Positions 51,496-61,585 are shown, counted from the stretch's first letter. The stretch: DNA of 64,000 nucleotides from Polyangium jinanense (GCF_028435365.1 NZ_JAGTJJ010000017.1:1-64000), one strand, 5' to 3'. The notes: generated by a model not told the origin, from the letters alone. Translations and numbers: made by a program.

Positions 51496-52307
51496 TGCGG
51501 ACGAAGATTTTCGCTTCGGCGCTCGTCGCCCTCGCCGCGCTGCTCGCCGCCGAGGGCGCGGAGGCGCAAACGACGAGGCGGATCCGCGATTCGAACTGGC
51601 GACAGAGCGAGCGCGGGAGCGTGCAGCAGGGCAGCCCTCAGCGGTTCGCGCTCGAGCTCCGCTTTGGCCCTTATTATCCGGCCGTCGACGACGAGTTCGG
51701 CGGCGATGGCCCGTACAGCAAGTTCTTCGGCGACAAGGGCCGGTTCCATTTCGGCGCCGAGTTCGATTGGCAAGCGCTGCGCATTCCCTGGGTCGGCTCG
51801 CTCGGACCTGGCATCGGCCTGGGATACACCTCGGCGTCGGGCAAGGCCTTCCGCGAGGGGACGTACGACGCGCCCGACGGGGCGTATTATTATGACGATC
51901 GGCGCGTGGGCGAGACGTCGCTCACCATTCTCCCGATGCACCTCTCGGCCGTGCTCCGCTTCGACGAGCTCTTCCGCCGCACCGGGATTCCGATCATTCC
52001 TTATGGCAAGATCGGCTTCGGTGCGGGCCTCTGGTGGGTCGACGTCGGGGATGAAACGGCAGAGGTCGGGACCGGCGATGACGCCGTCAAGGGCCGCGGA
52101 TTCAGTTATGGCGTGCACTGGGCGCTCGGCGGCATGCTCGCGCTCGACTGGCTCGGCCGCCGCTCGATGGCCGCGCTCGATCAGGAGTCGGGCATCAACC
52201 ACGTGCACCTTTTCGGCGAGTGGACGAACCAGAACCTCGGCCTCGGCGCGAATCAAATGAAGGTCGGCACCTCGACCTGGACCGTGGGCCTCACGCTCGA
52301 GATGTGA
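51495..52307 (+). CDS. Probable outer-membrane beta-barrel protein
   Basis: 270 aa. Signal peptide ([16 protein letters not shown]), then beta-strand-like stretches with alternating residues and many Gly/Tyr/Phe ([72 protein letters not shown]). The final residue pattern (aromatic/hydrophobic, ending in LTLEM) resembles outer-membrane proteins. The ATG overlaps the preceding stop by one base (TGATG), so it is coupled to the secreted protein. It may hold or export that partner. Convergent with the lipoprotein gene ending at 52315. Confidence 0.8.
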   Translation: MRTKIFASALVALAALLAAEGAEAQTTRRIRDSNWRQSERGSVQQGSPQRFALELRFGPYYPAVDDEFGGDGPYSKFFGDKGRFHFGAEFDWQALRIPWVGSLGPGIGLGYTSASGKAFREGTYDAPDGAYYYDDRRVGETSLTILPMHLSAVLRFDELFRRTGIPIIPYGKIGFGAGLWWVDVGDETAEVGTGDDAVKGRGFSYGVHWALGGMLALDWLGRRSMAALDQESGINHVHLFGEWTNQNLGLGANQMKVGTSTWTVGLTLEM

Positions 52308-52314
52308 ACACGCG

Positions 52315-53133
52315 TCAGGGGGTTTCGAGGGCCCCGGGCGTATACACGAACGGCTTTCCGTTCGCGGGATCGACGAGCCCCTCGGTGTACGCCTTGATCT
52401 TGGCGTCGCCGAGGAGCTCGGACCAGTGGCGGATCCGCGCTCGGGCGCGGTCGATCTCGGGTGTTTGGATGCTCCACGCCCTCGCCCGGAGCAACGCGTC
52501 GGCGTAATGGCGGACCAGGGCGGCCTCGGTCGCCTGGAGCCAGTTTTCCCGCGCGGACTGGAACATCTCCTCGCGCCTCCGGCGGAGCTCCTGCGACATG
52601 GAAGCGAGGTTCGGATCGCCGCTCGTCGCGGCCTTGTCGAGCAACTCTTCTTCTTTGTCGGTGTAGAGTTTTACGCGGGGCGGCTCGGCGCCCGCGAGGC
52701 GCTGACGCAGGACGTCGTAAAGGGCGGCTTGCTGGATGCGCGCGCGGATCGAAACGACGCGGGGCTCGGGGCGCACGGCGAGCCAATCGAATTCGCTGCT
52801 GAGGCTGTGGACCACGGCGAAATCGTCGTCGTACGCCTTCTTGACCTCCATGATGTTGCCCGCGTAGGGCTCGATCGCCCGATCGATATCGAGCCGCCGG
52901 GGGATTCTCTTCACGATCGCGGCGTACACGCACGCGGGCTCGTTCTCGTCCTCGGCCTTGCCGGGCGGGCAGGCGGCGTCGGGAGCTTCGGCTGCAGGCG
53001 TGGTCTCGGGGGCGGGATCGGCGGGGGTGTTCGTGGTCGCCGCCGGCGCCGCCACGCGTGGCTCGGAGGGCGTGGGTGTGGCGCAGGCCGTGGCGGCGGT
53101 CGTGAGTGCGGCGAGGAGGAAGGAGCGTCGCAC
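52315..53133 (-). CDS. Lipoprotein or exported helical protein
   Basis: 272 aa from a GTG at 53133 (the open frame runs on to 53382, but no better start is seen). The start [19 protein letters not shown] looks like a signal with a possible lipobox, then a Pro/Ala linker, a Cys pair ([17 protein letters not shown]) and a helical, charged C-terminal region ([36 protein letters not shown]). Family unknown. A TATACT box lies 9 bases upstream of the GTG, so the message could be leaderless. The start is uncertain. Confidence 0.7.
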   Translation of the reverse strand: MRRSFLLAALTTAATACATPTPSEPRVAAPAATTNTPADPAPETTPAAEAPDAACPPGKAEDENEPACVYAAIVKRIPRRLDIDRAIEPYAGNIMEVKKAYDDDFAVVHSLSSEFDWLAVRPEPRVVSIRARIQQAALYDVLRQRLAGAEPPRVKLYTDKEEELLDKAATSGDPNLASMSQELRRRREEMFQSARENWLQATEAALVRHYADALLRARAWSIQTPEIDRARARIRHWSELLGDAKIKAYTEGLVDPANGKPFVYTPGALETP

Positions 53134-53142
53134 GATGAGCCG

Positions 53143-53148
53143 AGTATA
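53143..53148 (-). promoter_or_regulatory. -10 box (TATACT), possible leaderless start
   Basis: TATACT on the minus strand lies 9 bases before the GTG at 53133, so transcription would start almost at the codon. No ribosome site is present. No clear -35 box. Confidence 0.4.
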
Positions 53149-53166
53149 CAGCTTGACGCCGCGTGC

Positions 53167-55647
53167 GTGCTGGGCGAATGCAATTTCGTGGGCAGCGATC
53201 TCTACGATGTGAGCATTCGATCCTACCGGGAGTGGACGCGCGACGAGGCCGAGCGGCGCGCCCTCGCGCTCGGGCCGAATATCGAGACGGCGGTGCGCTT
53301 CTTCGACGAGGAAGGTCCCTTCGTCGAGGCGCGATTCCACGTGAAGAGCATTCACCCTGATGCGCCGATCGCGTGGGATCACGGCTTCGTGGTCCGGCTC
53401 TTCGACGAGGCCGTGCTGGAATGCGAGGCGCCTGCGGGCGAGACGTTCGGCTACGAATGCACGCCCCTCGCCCGCGAGATCCAGACCCTTTGGAAGATGA
53501 AGTTCGAGTTCGACAAAAAGAAGAAGCTCCCCGTCCTCGTCGCGGACGTCCTCGTGAAGCAGCGCGGCTCCGGGCGCAATCGCAATCCGATGGGGGACAC
53601 GGCGGAGTTCGTCGCTTTCTTGCCGAAGCGGCTCGCGCCGAACATCTCGAAGCTAGGACATTTCGCGTCGCGTGCTTGGTCCGGGCCCACGTGGAGGCAA
53701 TGTGAAGACGAACCGAGGACGAAACGGCCGCGGTTCGCGCATGTGTTTCCTGTTCGCCGCTCGTTCGTCCTGGGAACGTCGCTGGAATCCGCGATAGGCA
53801 TCGTGCCCCGCGCCGAGGGAGGCGTGTATGTGCTGACCCCGCTGCTCCTCGCCGCGGTTTCGCGGAACGGCGAGGTCACGCCCGTGTTCGAGGTCGGAGC
53901 GGTGAGCGGGGGCGCCGTCGCGAAATCGATCGCCGTGGATAGCGCGGGGAACGTGTGGATCGGCACGGCCAAGGGATTGGTCCTGCGCGAGCGCTCGGGC
54001 GAGGTGACACGTTTCGGGGCGAAGCACGGGATCAAGAGCGCGGTGGGCGTGGCGATCGGGCCGGATGGACGGGTCTTCGCCGGAGGAAAGGACGGGCTTT
54101 TCGTCCGCACGGAGGCGGGAGGGTCGTGGTCGCTCGTCCATCCGGACCTCGAGGGCGAGGATATTCGAACCGTGCATGCCGGCGAGGACGGCACGATATG
54201 GGCGACGAGCCTCCGATACGTGTGGAGGGTTCGTCCGGATGGAACCCTCGACAAGATGGGCAGCCGGCAGGGCATCGGTAGCATCAGGCATGTGATTCCG
54301 CTCCCGGACGGCTCTGCCTGGGTCATCCCCACCCTCGGGGCCGTCGTCCGCGTTGCCGCGACCGCCCCGAGCGCGACGCCTTGCCCGATCGCGCAAAACC
54401 TGGCCCCCGAGGGAGTTTGGGAGGGGGTCGTCAGGAAAAACGGCGCTTCGGTCCTCGTCACGGGAACGGCGCACGTCCTTCGCATCGAGGAGGACGCGGC
54501 GCCGCGTTGCTTCGTTTTCGAGAATACCTGCGAGGCGCTGCGCGAGGAGAACATATGGGTCCCCTACGTGTGTCTTTCCCACGAGGGGGACGTGTTCGTC
54601 GCGACGGCGATGGGGCTCTCGATCGCGCGGGCCGAGGATCTCGCCGCGGCAACACAAACGACGCCGCTCAATGCGGATCTGCCGCACTTCGCGCATATCG
54701 AACCGGTTCGGCTGCAGCCGGGGAGCGACGAGGCGTCGGGTGGGGACGTCGTCGATTTCCAGGGCAAGAACGTCGTGCTGACGGGCACGCTGGGGACGAT
54801 GATGCGCGCGGAGGCGGAGAAGCTGCTCGTGGCGCACGGGGCGGTGCTGTCGGATTCGGTCGGGAAGAAGACCGATTACCTCATTGCAGGGGCCAAGGCC
54901 GGGAGCAAGCTGGCGAAGGCGGAGCAGCTTGGCGTGAAGGTGCTCGGGGAGGATGCGCTCGTCGCCTTGAAACAAGGGAAAGCGGCGCCGGCCGCGAAGG
55001 CCGAGGCAAAAGAAGCGAAGCCCGCGAAGGCGCCGCCGCGCAAGGAAGCGGCCGATCTTGCGCGGTTGTTCCCGCTTTCCGATCAGCCCGGCGCGCCCGC
55101 GGGAAACCTCGAGCGTGGCCTCATGCGGAGCCTCGCGGAGTCGAGCGTGCCGATGACGCCAGCGCAATGGAAGAAGCTCGTCGCCAAACACAAGAAGTTC
55201 CTGGATGCCGGCGGCGCGGGCGGAGTGTTCCATTCGCTGGAGGCGAGTGGCCTGGTCATGGCCGTGTATGCCGGCGGGTCGGGAGGGAAGCGGGACGATC
55301 AGGCGAGCTTGCAACGCCATCGGCTCCCGCCCGATTTCGACGCGAAAAAAGCGCGCCTGCCCTGGGCGAGCGGCTGCAGCATGATCGCGGAGAAGGTGGA
55401 TTTCTCCGGCGCTGATCTCTCGCACGGCAATTACACCGACTCGTTCATGGCCGGCGCGCGTTTCGACGGCGCGAAGCTCGCCGGCTCGGATTTCTCGCGC
55501 ACGGACTTCACGGGCGCGAGCTTCCGTGACGCGGATCTCTCGGGCGCCGATTTCGAGCACTGCGATCTGCGCGGCGCGGATTTCACGGGCGCAAAGCTCG
55601 CCGGCGCGCGGTTCCCGGGCGCGAAGCTCGACGGCGTCATCGTCTGA
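53167..55647 (+). CDS. Beta-propeller, BRCT and pentapeptide-repeat protein
   Basis: 826 aa from GTG 53167 (GTG 53188 or 53209 are also possible; none has a clear ribosome site). Residues 1-175 are an unknown domain ([26 protein letters not shown]). About 195-490 read like a beta-propeller ([42 protein letters not shown], and more). About 529-605 form a BRCT domain ([47 protein letters not shown]). A helical region follows, and residues 743-825 are pentapeptide repeats ([33 protein letters not shown]). BRCT domains bind DNA-repair partners, and pentapeptide repeats can mimic DNA, so a DNA-linked role is possible. Confidence 0.82.
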   Translation: MLGECNFVGSDLYDVSIRSYREWTRDEAERRALALGPNIETAVRFFDEEGPFVEARFHVKSIHPDAPIAWDHGFVVRLFDEAVLECEAPAGETFGYECTPLAREIQTLWKMKFEFDKKKKLPVLVADVLVKQRGSGRNRNPMGDTAEFVAFLPKRLAPNISKLGHFASRAWSGPTWRQCEDEPRTKRPRFAHVFPVRRSFVLGTSLESAIGIVPRAEGGVYVLTPLLLAAVSRNGEVTPVFEVGAVSGGAVAKSIAVDSAGNVWIGTAKGLVLRERSGEVTRFGAKHGIKSAVGVAIGPDGRVFAGGKDGLFVRTEAGGSWSLVHPDLEGEDIRTVHAGEDGTIWATSLRYVWRVRPDGTLDKMGSRQGIGSIRHVIPLPDGSAWVIPTLGAVVRVAATAPSATPCPIAQNLAPEGVWEGVVRKNGASVLVTGTAHVLRIEEDAAPRCFVFENTCEALREENIWVPYVCLSHEGDVFVATAMGLSIARAEDLAAATQTTPLNADLPHFAHIEPVRLQPGSDEASGGDVVDFQGKNVVLTGTLGTMMRAEAEKLLVAHGAVLSDSVGKKTDYLIAGAKAGSKLAKAEQLGVKVLGEDALVALKQGKAAPAAKAEAKEAKPAKAPPRKEAADLARLFPLSDQPGAPAGNLERGLMRSLAESSVPMTPAQWKKLVAKHKKFLDAGGAGGVFHSLEASGLVMAVYAGGSGGKRDDQASLQRHRLPPDFDAKKARLPWASGCSMIAEKVDFSGADLSHGNYTDSFMAGARFDGAKLAGSDFSRTDFTGASFRDADLSGADFEHCDLRGADFTGAKLAGARFPGAKLDGVIV

Positions 55648-55648
55648 T

Positions 55649-55969
55649 TCAGGGCTCGACGAAGAATTTCGGCGCTTCGATCCGCTCGCCTTTGCAACGC
55701 GGGCAGCGGCTCGGGCGGCCGAAGGCGCGGCGATCCTCGAAGACGTATCCACAGCCGAGGCAGGTCGCGGGGCTCACGCCGAGGGCGCTGCCTTGCCCGG
55801 CGAGCGAGCGGGCGACGTGTTCGAGGTGGGCGAGTACGTCCTTCTCGCGGAGCCCGAGCGAGATGGCGAGCGCGCGCGCCGTGGATCGACCGGACCGCAA
55901 TGCTTCGAGCAGCGCCTGCCGCGTGGTCTCGGCGCGCTCCTTGGGTACGGGCGGCTCCTTTTCCTTCAT
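55649..55969 (-). CDS. Small winged-helix regulator with zinc ribbon
   Basis: 106 aa. N-terminal winged-helix-like region (TTRQALLEALRSGRSTARALAISLGLREKDVLAHLEHVARSL) followed by a zinc ribbon (CLGCGYVFEDRRAFGRPSRCPRC). This is the layout of predicted ArsR-like transcriptional regulators with a metal-binding tail. The regulated genes are not known. The stop lies 1 base from the convergent stop at 55647. Confidence 0.85.
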   Translation of the reverse strand: MKEKEPPVPKERAETTRQALLEALRSGRSTARALAISLGLREKDVLAHLEHVARSLAGQGSALGVSPATCLGCGYVFEDRRAFGRPSRCPRCKGERIEAPKFFVEP

Positions 55970-56073
55970 ACGACGACAATTCTACAGGAAGAGCGCACGG
56001 AAAGCACGGTCCTCCGTGGGGCGGGCGGCGAGGAAATGCCGGGACGCCCTGATTTCCTGATAGAGTAGGGCTG

Positions 56074-58056
56074 ATGAAGCGCTCGCTCTTCCTCCTCGTC
56101 CGGGCCGCGATCGTCGTGGGCCTCGGGCTCGGTTCGGTCGCATGTTCCTCGAACGCCGAGGAGCCGCTTGATTGTCCGACGATCTCGCCGCCCGCAGGCG
56201 CACCGAAGCTGCTCGGGGCCGATTGTGATCCGCTGGTCCCGACGCAATGCGGCTATCCGTTCCCCTCGAACGTGTGGCTCGAGGACGATACGAGCAGGCC
56301 GACGGGGAAACGCGTGGCGTTCGGCGCGACGACACTCCCGGTCGCGGCGGGCCACGGGCCGCTGGATCCGGAATGGTGGGCGCCGAGTGATGGGTTTTCC
56401 CCGGGGCAGCCGGCGTTGACGCACCTGCCGGGTGCGACGATCACGGGATTGCCGACGCAGGATTCGATCGAGCTCTCGCTGTCGGACACGTCGCCAACCG
56501 TGATTCTGGATGCGGAGACGGGCGAGCGGGTGCCTCATTTCTCGGAGCTCGATCAAAGCCTCGTGACGGAGGCGGACGAGGAGCGTGCGCTGCTCGTGCG
56601 GCCGGTCGTGCGTCTCGCGGACGCGCGGCGGTACATCGTGGCGATCCGGAACGTGGTGGACGCGGGCGGCAAAACCATTGCGCCGTCCCCGGCGTTTCAG
56701 GCGCTCCGGGACGGGACGGGGTCGTGTGAGCCTTCGGTCGAGAGGCGGCGCGAGCTTTACGGCGATATCTTCGCGCGGCTGGAGAAAGCGGGGATCCCGC
56801 GGAAGGATCTTCAGATTGCGTGGGATTTCACCACGGCGAGCCGCGAAAACAACACGGCGGGGCTCGTGGCGATGCGGGACGACGCGCTCATGAAGGTGGG
56901 CGCGGAGGGGCCGGAGTACACGCTGACGAGCACGGAGGAGTTCACGGAGGAGGAAAACCCGCGGATCTGGAGGCGGCTCGTCGGGATGATGAAGGTGCCG
57001 CTGTACCTGGACGCGCCGGGGCCGGGGGCGTCGCTCGTGCGGGGGGACGATGGTTTGCCGAAGCAGAACGGCTTCGCCGAATACGAGTTCGTGGTGCACG
57101 TGCCGCACGCGGCGAAGCAGGGGCAGAAGCTCGCGCTCATCCAGAATGGCCACGGGCTGCTCGGCTCGAAGTTCGAGGGGGGCGACGGATACCTCGGGGA
57201 GCTCGCGAATCGGCACGGATACGTGGCCTTCTCGGTGGATCTCGTGGGCATGGCCAGCGAGGACGTCCCGAGCATCACGGACGCGCTGGTGACGGACGCG
57301 GGGGCGTTCCGGAAGAGCGTGGACCGGCAGCACCAGGGCATTCTGAACAGCCTTTTGGCGATGCGAATGATGTCGGGCCGCTTCGTGAACGAGCCGCTCT
57401 TGCAGGTGAACGGCGAGAGCGTGATCGACCCGGCGCAGCGATTTTACCGCGGCGATAGCCAGGGCGGGATCTTCGGGACGACGTACATGGCGCTCTCGAC
57501 GGACGTGATGCGTGGGCTCGTGAGCGTGCCGGGCATGCCCTACACGATGCTGCTGGATCGGAGCACCGATTTCGCGCCGTTTTTCCTGTTCCTGAAGGGC
57601 GCTTACGGGACGGGCCGGAACATTCAGCTCGTGGAAGGGCTGATGCAGATGTTGTGGGATCGAACGGAGCCGAATGGATACGCGCCGTACATCCGGGAGA
57701 ACATGCTGCCGGGGACGCCGGCGCATGATCTTTTGATTCACGTGGCGATCGGGGACTACCAGGTGTCGCCGCTCGGAGCGCACATCCTGGCGCGGACGGT
57801 GGGCGCGAAGAACCTGGCCCCGGTGAATCGAACGATCTGGGGTGTGGACGAGGCGCCGGCGCCGCTGTCAGGGGCGGCGATCGTGGAGTACGATTTCGGT
57901 TTGCCAGAGGCGCCGAAGACGAATACGCCGCCGAAGGGGGAGGATGATCCGCACGGGAAGGTGAGGGCGCTCGATGCGGCTTATTCGCAGAGCGATGCGT
58001 TTTTCCGGACGGGGGTGATCAAGCCGTTCTGCGAGGGGGCGTGTAATCCGGAGTGA
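56074..58056 (+). CDS. Serine-hydrolase-like lipoprotein
   Basis: 660 aa. Lipobox signal (LGLGSVACSS), Cys at about residue 24. The N-terminal domain of about 300 residues is Cys-poor and of unknown fold, then an alpha/beta-hydrolase-like half appears: YEFVVHVPHAAKQGQKLALIQNGHGLLGSK, GYVAFSVDLVGMASED, and the nucleophile elbow FYRGDSQGGIFGTTYMAL (Ser in GDSQGG). His and Asp of a triad are likely near the C-terminus (LLIHVAIGDYQVSP). Lipoproteins like this are common in Myxococcota; the substrate is unknown. The stop forms the palindrome TGATCA with the stop of the gene at 58057. Confidence 0.82.
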   Translation: MKRSLFLLVRAAIVVGLGLGSVACSSNAEEPLDCPTISPPAGAPKLLGADCDPLVPTQCGYPFPSNVWLEDDTSRPTGKRVAFGATTLPVAAGHGPLDPEWWAPSDGFSPGQPALTHLPGATITGLPTQDSIELSLSDTSPTVILDAETGERVPHFSELDQSLVTEADEERALLVRPVVRLADARRYIVAIRNVVDAGGKTIAPSPAFQALRDGTGSCEPSVERRRELYGDIFARLEKAGIPRKDLQIAWDFTTASRENNTAGLVAMRDDALMKVGAEGPEYTLTSTEEFTEEENPRIWRRLVGMMKVPLYLDAPGPGASLVRGDDGLPKQNGFAEYEFVVHVPHAAKQGQKLALIQNGHGLLGSKFEGGDGYLGELANRHGYVAFSVDLVGMASEDVPSITDALVTDAGAFRKSVDRQHQGILNSLLAMRMMSGRFVNEPLLQVNGESVIDPAQRFYRGDSQGGIFGTTYMALSTDVMRGLVSVPGMPYTMLLDRSTDFAPFFLFLKGAYGTGRNIQLVEGLMQMLWDRTEPNGYAPYIRENMLPGTPAHDLLIHVAIGDYQVSPLGAHILARTVGAKNLAPVNRTIWGVDEAPAPLSGAAIVEYDFGLPEAPKTNTPPKGEDDPHGKVRALDAAYSQSDAFFRTGVIKPFCEGACNPE

Positions 58057-59088
58057 TCAGGGGGCGCAGAGGCCGCTCTCGCATTTCTTGTTGTAACACT
58101 CGATGAGCTGGGTACACGGGTCGCCCGGCCCCTTGACGCAGGTTTTCTGACCATCGCCATCCGGATCTGCACATTGATTGCTTGCGCAGTTGCCGTTGAC
58201 GGAGCACGGAAGGCCCAGCATGCTCTCGCAGCCTCCGCCTCCGTTGCACGCAAGGTTGTCGGCGTGCAGGCAAGATTCCCCGTTGCCGAAGGAGGGATCC
58301 TCTTCGTATTTAGGTGTCCATTCACAAAGGCCAAGCGTTCCGGGCCGATTGCAGCTTTTACAAGGGGCGTCGCACGCATTCGAGCAGCAGACCCCCTCCG
58401 CGCAGTAGCCGGTTAGGCAGTCGCTTGGACCGGCGCAGTATTGGCCCTGCGCACACCTGGGACAAAAGTTACCGCCGCAGTCGACATCCGTTTCGTCGCC
58501 ATTCTTCTTGCCGTCGCTGCAGCGAAAGCAGCTCTTTGTATCGGGATCGCAGAAGCTGCCGCTCGGACCGCAATCGGCATGCGTCAGGCACTGGACGCAT
58601 GCCCCTTCCGCGTCGCAGAGCTTACCGCTGTTCATGGTGCAAGGAGTGCCCTGCGCCTCGACGACAGAGACTTCCCCGCCCTTCCCATCACATTGCGCCT
58701 GCTTACAGTCCCCTTCGGGCTGAGGGGTTACCGATGTTCCTGCCGCAGCGAGGGTGCGCGTGCATATCCTTGCGGCACACGTCCACTTCTCGCATGCCGT
58801 GGAGGTTCCACAGTCGTCGACGCTGATGCAACCTACACACTGGCCGTCGCCGTCGCAGACGCCAAGGGGACACACTGCGTGCCCTGCAGAGGGGCGCTGC
58901 GTGCAGACGTTCGCCTCACAGGTCCAGAAGAAGCAAAGCGGTGATTCACCGCAGTCGGAAGGCACGACGCAGGCCCGGCAGTTTGCGTCCTCGCATACCT
59001 TCTCGTACTCGTCGATGCCAAGGGCGAGGCCGCATCCGACGATCATGCCGGCGAGAAGAATGGCCAGCGGGATCCGGATGGAGCGCAT
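58057..59088 (-). CDS. Cys-rich lipoprotein, paralogue 1
   Basis: 343 aa with 49 cysteines by hand count. Lipobox signal (GMIVGCGLA), then repeated Cys units: CxxDxDCG, CxDGxKNGDETDVDCGG and CxxGxxCxxxxDC. The order of units is shared with the next gene upstream. These secreted proteins resemble myxobacterial Cys-rich repeat lipoproteins of unknown role, perhaps in adhesion or matrix binding. GC is lower here than in the flanks, with more A/T in the third codon position. The stop abuts that of the hydrolase gene (58056). Confidence 0.85.
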   Translation of the reverse strand: MRSIRIPLAILLAGMIVGCGLALGIDEYEKVCEDANCRACVVPSDCGESPLCFFWTCEANVCTQRPSAGHAVCPLGVCDGDGQCVGCISVDDCGTSTACEKWTCAARICTRTLAAAGTSVTPQPEGDCKQAQCDGKGGEVSVVEAQGTPCTMNSGKLCDAEGACVQCLTHADCGPSGSFCDPDTKSCFRCSDGKKNGDETDVDCGGNFCPRCAQGQYCAGPSDCLTGYCAEGVCCSNACDAPCKSCNRPGTLGLCEWTPKYEEDPSFGNGESCLHADNLACNGGGGCESMLGLPCSVNGNCASNQCADPDGDGQKTCVKGPGDPCTQLIECYNKKCESGLCAP

Positions 59089-59120
59089 CGGGGCACCCTT
59101 CAGGGCAAGGGCTCACGCTC

Positions 59121-60242
59121 TCAAGGAGCGCATACGCCGTTCGTGCATGTATTATTGAAGCATTCACCAGGCTGATTGCACGAATCGCCGGGGGCCTTCA
59201 CGCAGGTCTTTTGGCCGTTACCGTCAGGATCGGCGCAGCGGAGACTTGCGCAATCACCGTTACCGGTGCAGCTGGTATTGAGTGCCTGCAAGCAACTCGC
59301 CGCTGCGCTGCAAGCCAGACCATCAGCGTTCAAACAGGACATCCCGTTCCCGTAGGAGGGGTCCTCGCCATATTTGTCGATGGGGTTGCACTCGCCAATA
59401 AAGTCAGGCAGATCACACGCAAGACAGGGACCACTGCAAGGAGAACTGCAGCATACCCCATCTGCACAATTGGCAGTCGTGCAGTCTCCTGCGATATTGC
59501 AAGTTTTGCCCTGCGTGCATTTGGCGCATCGATCGCCCCCGCAATCGATATCACCCTCGTCCCCGTTCTTGATCCCATCCATGCAACTGAAGCATGTATT
59601 GGACTTCGTATCGCAATAGACCCCGGCGACCCCACAATCCGCATCCGTATTACACTCGACGCAATTCCCCTCGCCGTCGCAGCTCTTCCCACCCCCCACG
59701 CTGCAAGGCGTCCCCTGCGCGGCAGGCATGCTCATCGGCGTCCCGCCCACGCACGACGAAAGCTGACACTGCGTCGACGGCACGTCGCTATCGTCGTTCG
59801 CCGTCGTCTCCTCGCCGTTCCCGTCGCACTGGATCTGCTTGCAATCCCCCGGGACCTGAGCGGGTACCGGCGTGCCGGACGGCGCGAAGGTCAGGGTGCA
59901 GACGCCGCTGTTGCACGCGAACGGCGCGCAGTCCGACGGTTCCCCGCATTGCTCCGGGCTCGTGCAGCCGGTGCATTGGCCGTTCGCGTTGCATTTCAGC
60001 GCGTTGTTCACGCCGCACGGCAGACCCGCCACCTTCACATGCGCGTTTGGCTGGCCTTCGCAGCCCTCCACCGTGCACGGGTCGCCGTCGTCCGCCGCGA
60101 GCTTGCATTCGCCCTTCAGCGCCGTGCTCTCGCCGTTGCGTTCGATGTCCTCCGCCTCGTTCGAGCAGCCAGGGCCCTGCAAAAGGCCGATCATCGCCAT
60201 CGGCAAGAGCAAGATCCACGTCGCGCGATTCGTTCGCCGCAT
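59121..60242 (-). CDS. Cys-rich lipoprotein, paralogue 2
   Basis: 373 aa from the ATG at 60242 with GGAG upstream; an open frame to 60305 adds 21 residues. Lipobox signal (LLQGPGCSN). It shares the order of Cys units with paralogue 1 (GDCKQIQCDGNG, GTPCSVGGGKSCDGEGNCVEC, CMDGIKNGDEGDIDCGG, ADGVCCSSPCSGPCLAC, CADPDGNGQKTCVK) and the C-terminal NGVCAP. The two genes lie 32 bp apart and surely arose by tandem duplication. Confidence 0.85.
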   Translation of the reverse strand: MRRTNRATWILLLPMAMIGLLQGPGCSNEAEDIERNGESTALKGECKLAADDGDPCTVEGCEGQPNAHVKVAGLPCGVNNALKCNANGQCTGCTSPEQCGEPSDCAPFACNSGVCTLTFAPSGTPVPAQVPGDCKQIQCDGNGEETTANDDSDVPSTQCQLSSCVGGTPMSMPAAQGTPCSVGGGKSCDGEGNCVECNTDADCGVAGVYCDTKSNTCFSCMDGIKNGDEGDIDCGGDRCAKCTQGKTCNIAGDCTTANCADGVCCSSPCSGPCLACDLPDFIGECNPIDKYGEDPSYGNGMSCLNADGLACSAAASCLQALNTSCTGNGDCASLRCADPDGNGQKTCVKAPGDSCNQPGECFNNTCTNGVCAP

Positions 60243-60261
60243 GTCCCGGTTCTCCAGTCCC

Positions 60262-61386
60262 TCAGAACGAGCCGACCACCATGCCGCCCGTCTGGCCCGC
60301 GCCAAAAACCGGGACGACGTTCACGCCCATGAGCTTCCGGCCGAACGGCGTGCGCGGCAGCAAAAACAAGCCCAGCGTGCCGATCGCCGCCACGCCGCCA
60401 ATGATGTACCCCGCCATCGCCCCGTTCGCCGCCGCGTCCTGCGACGACAACGTGTCCTTGAGCTTCGCGCACGCCCCCGCGTTCGGCGCAAACCCGCCCG
60501 CGCCGCACAGACCCGAGGTCGTCGGCGTCGTTCGCCGCAGGACATCGAGCTGCTGATCCGCCTCGTCGCTCTTGCCGTTCGCCATCACCGTCAGGCCCAC
60601 GCCGAGCCCGAGCCCGAGCACCGTGAGCCCTGCGCCGCCGATCATCCCGTACGTGCGCCACTTCGGCGAGGGCAACGGCGGCGGCTTCGGCTCCTCCTTG
60701 GGCTTCTCCGGCTCCGCCTTCTCGGGCTCCGTGGGCAGCGGCGCCAGCGCGAACTCCATCTCGCTCTCGGTCGCCGGCGCCACCGCGAGCAGTTCCTTGC
60801 CCGGGTCGAAGCCGAACTTCTTCACCTCGATCTCGTGGCTGCCCGGATCGACGAAGATCGGCGCCGCGAGCGGCGTGCGGCCCGCGGCGCGCCCGTCGAC
60901 GACCACGTCCGCGCCCTCGACGTTCACCTTGATGTAGAGCGTCCCGAGCTTGAGCTTCGCCTCGTCGAGCAGCTTCTGCGCCGCCTGCTTCTCGATCGCC
61001 GTCGCCGACTTCGCCTCGCGCACGTAGAGCTCGAGGTGCTCGGCCGCGTCACGCGGCTTGCCCGTCTGCAGCTCCGACTGGCCGAGGATCAGGCCGTAGG
61101 CCGGATCGGGCTTCAGCTTGAACGCGGCGAGCGCCGCGTCCCGCGCCTTGTCCCACTGGAAGGCCTTGTGCGCCTTCTTCGCGTCCTCGAACAGGCGCGT
61201 CGACTCCTTGTCGGCGTCCGCCGGCGACGGAGCCGGCGTCGGCGTCGGCGTCGCGGGCGCCGCGGCGCCTTTGTCTGGCGTCGCCGGCTTGCCCGGAGCG
61301 CCCTGCGCCCACGCGGCCGGCGTGCTGGTCCAGACGCCCGTCACGAGCAGGCCAGCTGCCCACCATCGCCCTCGTCGCATCGTCAT
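60262..61386 (-). CDS. PEGA-domain membrane protein
   Basis: 374 aa from the ATG at 61386. Signal or anchor (WWAAGLLVTGVWTSTPAAWA), an Ala/Thr/Pro linker, a tetratricopeptide-like helical pair (KKAHKAFQWDKARDAALAAFKLKPDPAYGLILGQ), the PEGA domain (GTLYIKVNVEGADVVVDGRAAGRTPLAAPIFVDPG), a Lys/Glu/Pro linker and two membrane helices near the end (MIGGAGLTVLGLGLGVGL, AMAGYIIGGVAAIGTLGLFLL). PEGA domains are seen in surface proteins of myxobacteria. Its stop is 19 bp before the Cys-rich lipoprotein start at 60242, suggesting one operon. Confidence 0.85.
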   Translation of the reverse strand: MTMRRGRWWAAGLLVTGVWTSTPAAWAQGAPGKPATPDKGAAAPATPTPTPAPSPADADKESTRLFEDAKKAHKAFQWDKARDAALAAFKLKPDPAYGLILGQSELQTGKPRDAAEHLELYVREAKSATAIEKQAAQKLLDEAKLKLGTLYIKVNVEGADVVVDGRAAGRTPLAAPIFVDPGSHEIEVKKFGFDPGKELLAVAPATESEMEFALAPLPTEPEKAEPEKPKEEPKPPPLPSPKWRTYGMIGGAGLTVLGLGLGVGLTVMANGKSDEADQQLDVLRRTTPTTSGLCGAGGFAPNAGACAKLKDTLSSQDAAANGAMAGYIIGGVAAIGTLGLFLLPRTPFGRKLMGVNVVPVFGAGQTGGMVVGSF

Positions 61387-61585
61387 CGCCCCTCGGCTCC
61401 TTGCTTCCGGCGCGCATTGGACCAAACAAGAGGCCTTTCCCTCAAGCGTAAAGTTTCGATCCGGACGCGGTCCGCGCCGCCCCGAGGGGGCCAGGCCCGC
61501 GCCCCGCGCGGAGGCCGAAGCCGGTATCGCCCCGGCGCGAAAAGTCGAGGCGCTCGGAAGGCGAGCCAACATCGTTGGTGCACCA

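Noticed and set aside
53653..55752. Minus-strand frame opposite the propeller-BRCT protein
   Set aside because: Overlaps the real gene and reads as Arg/Glu/Ala-rich repeats that mirror pentapeptide codons.
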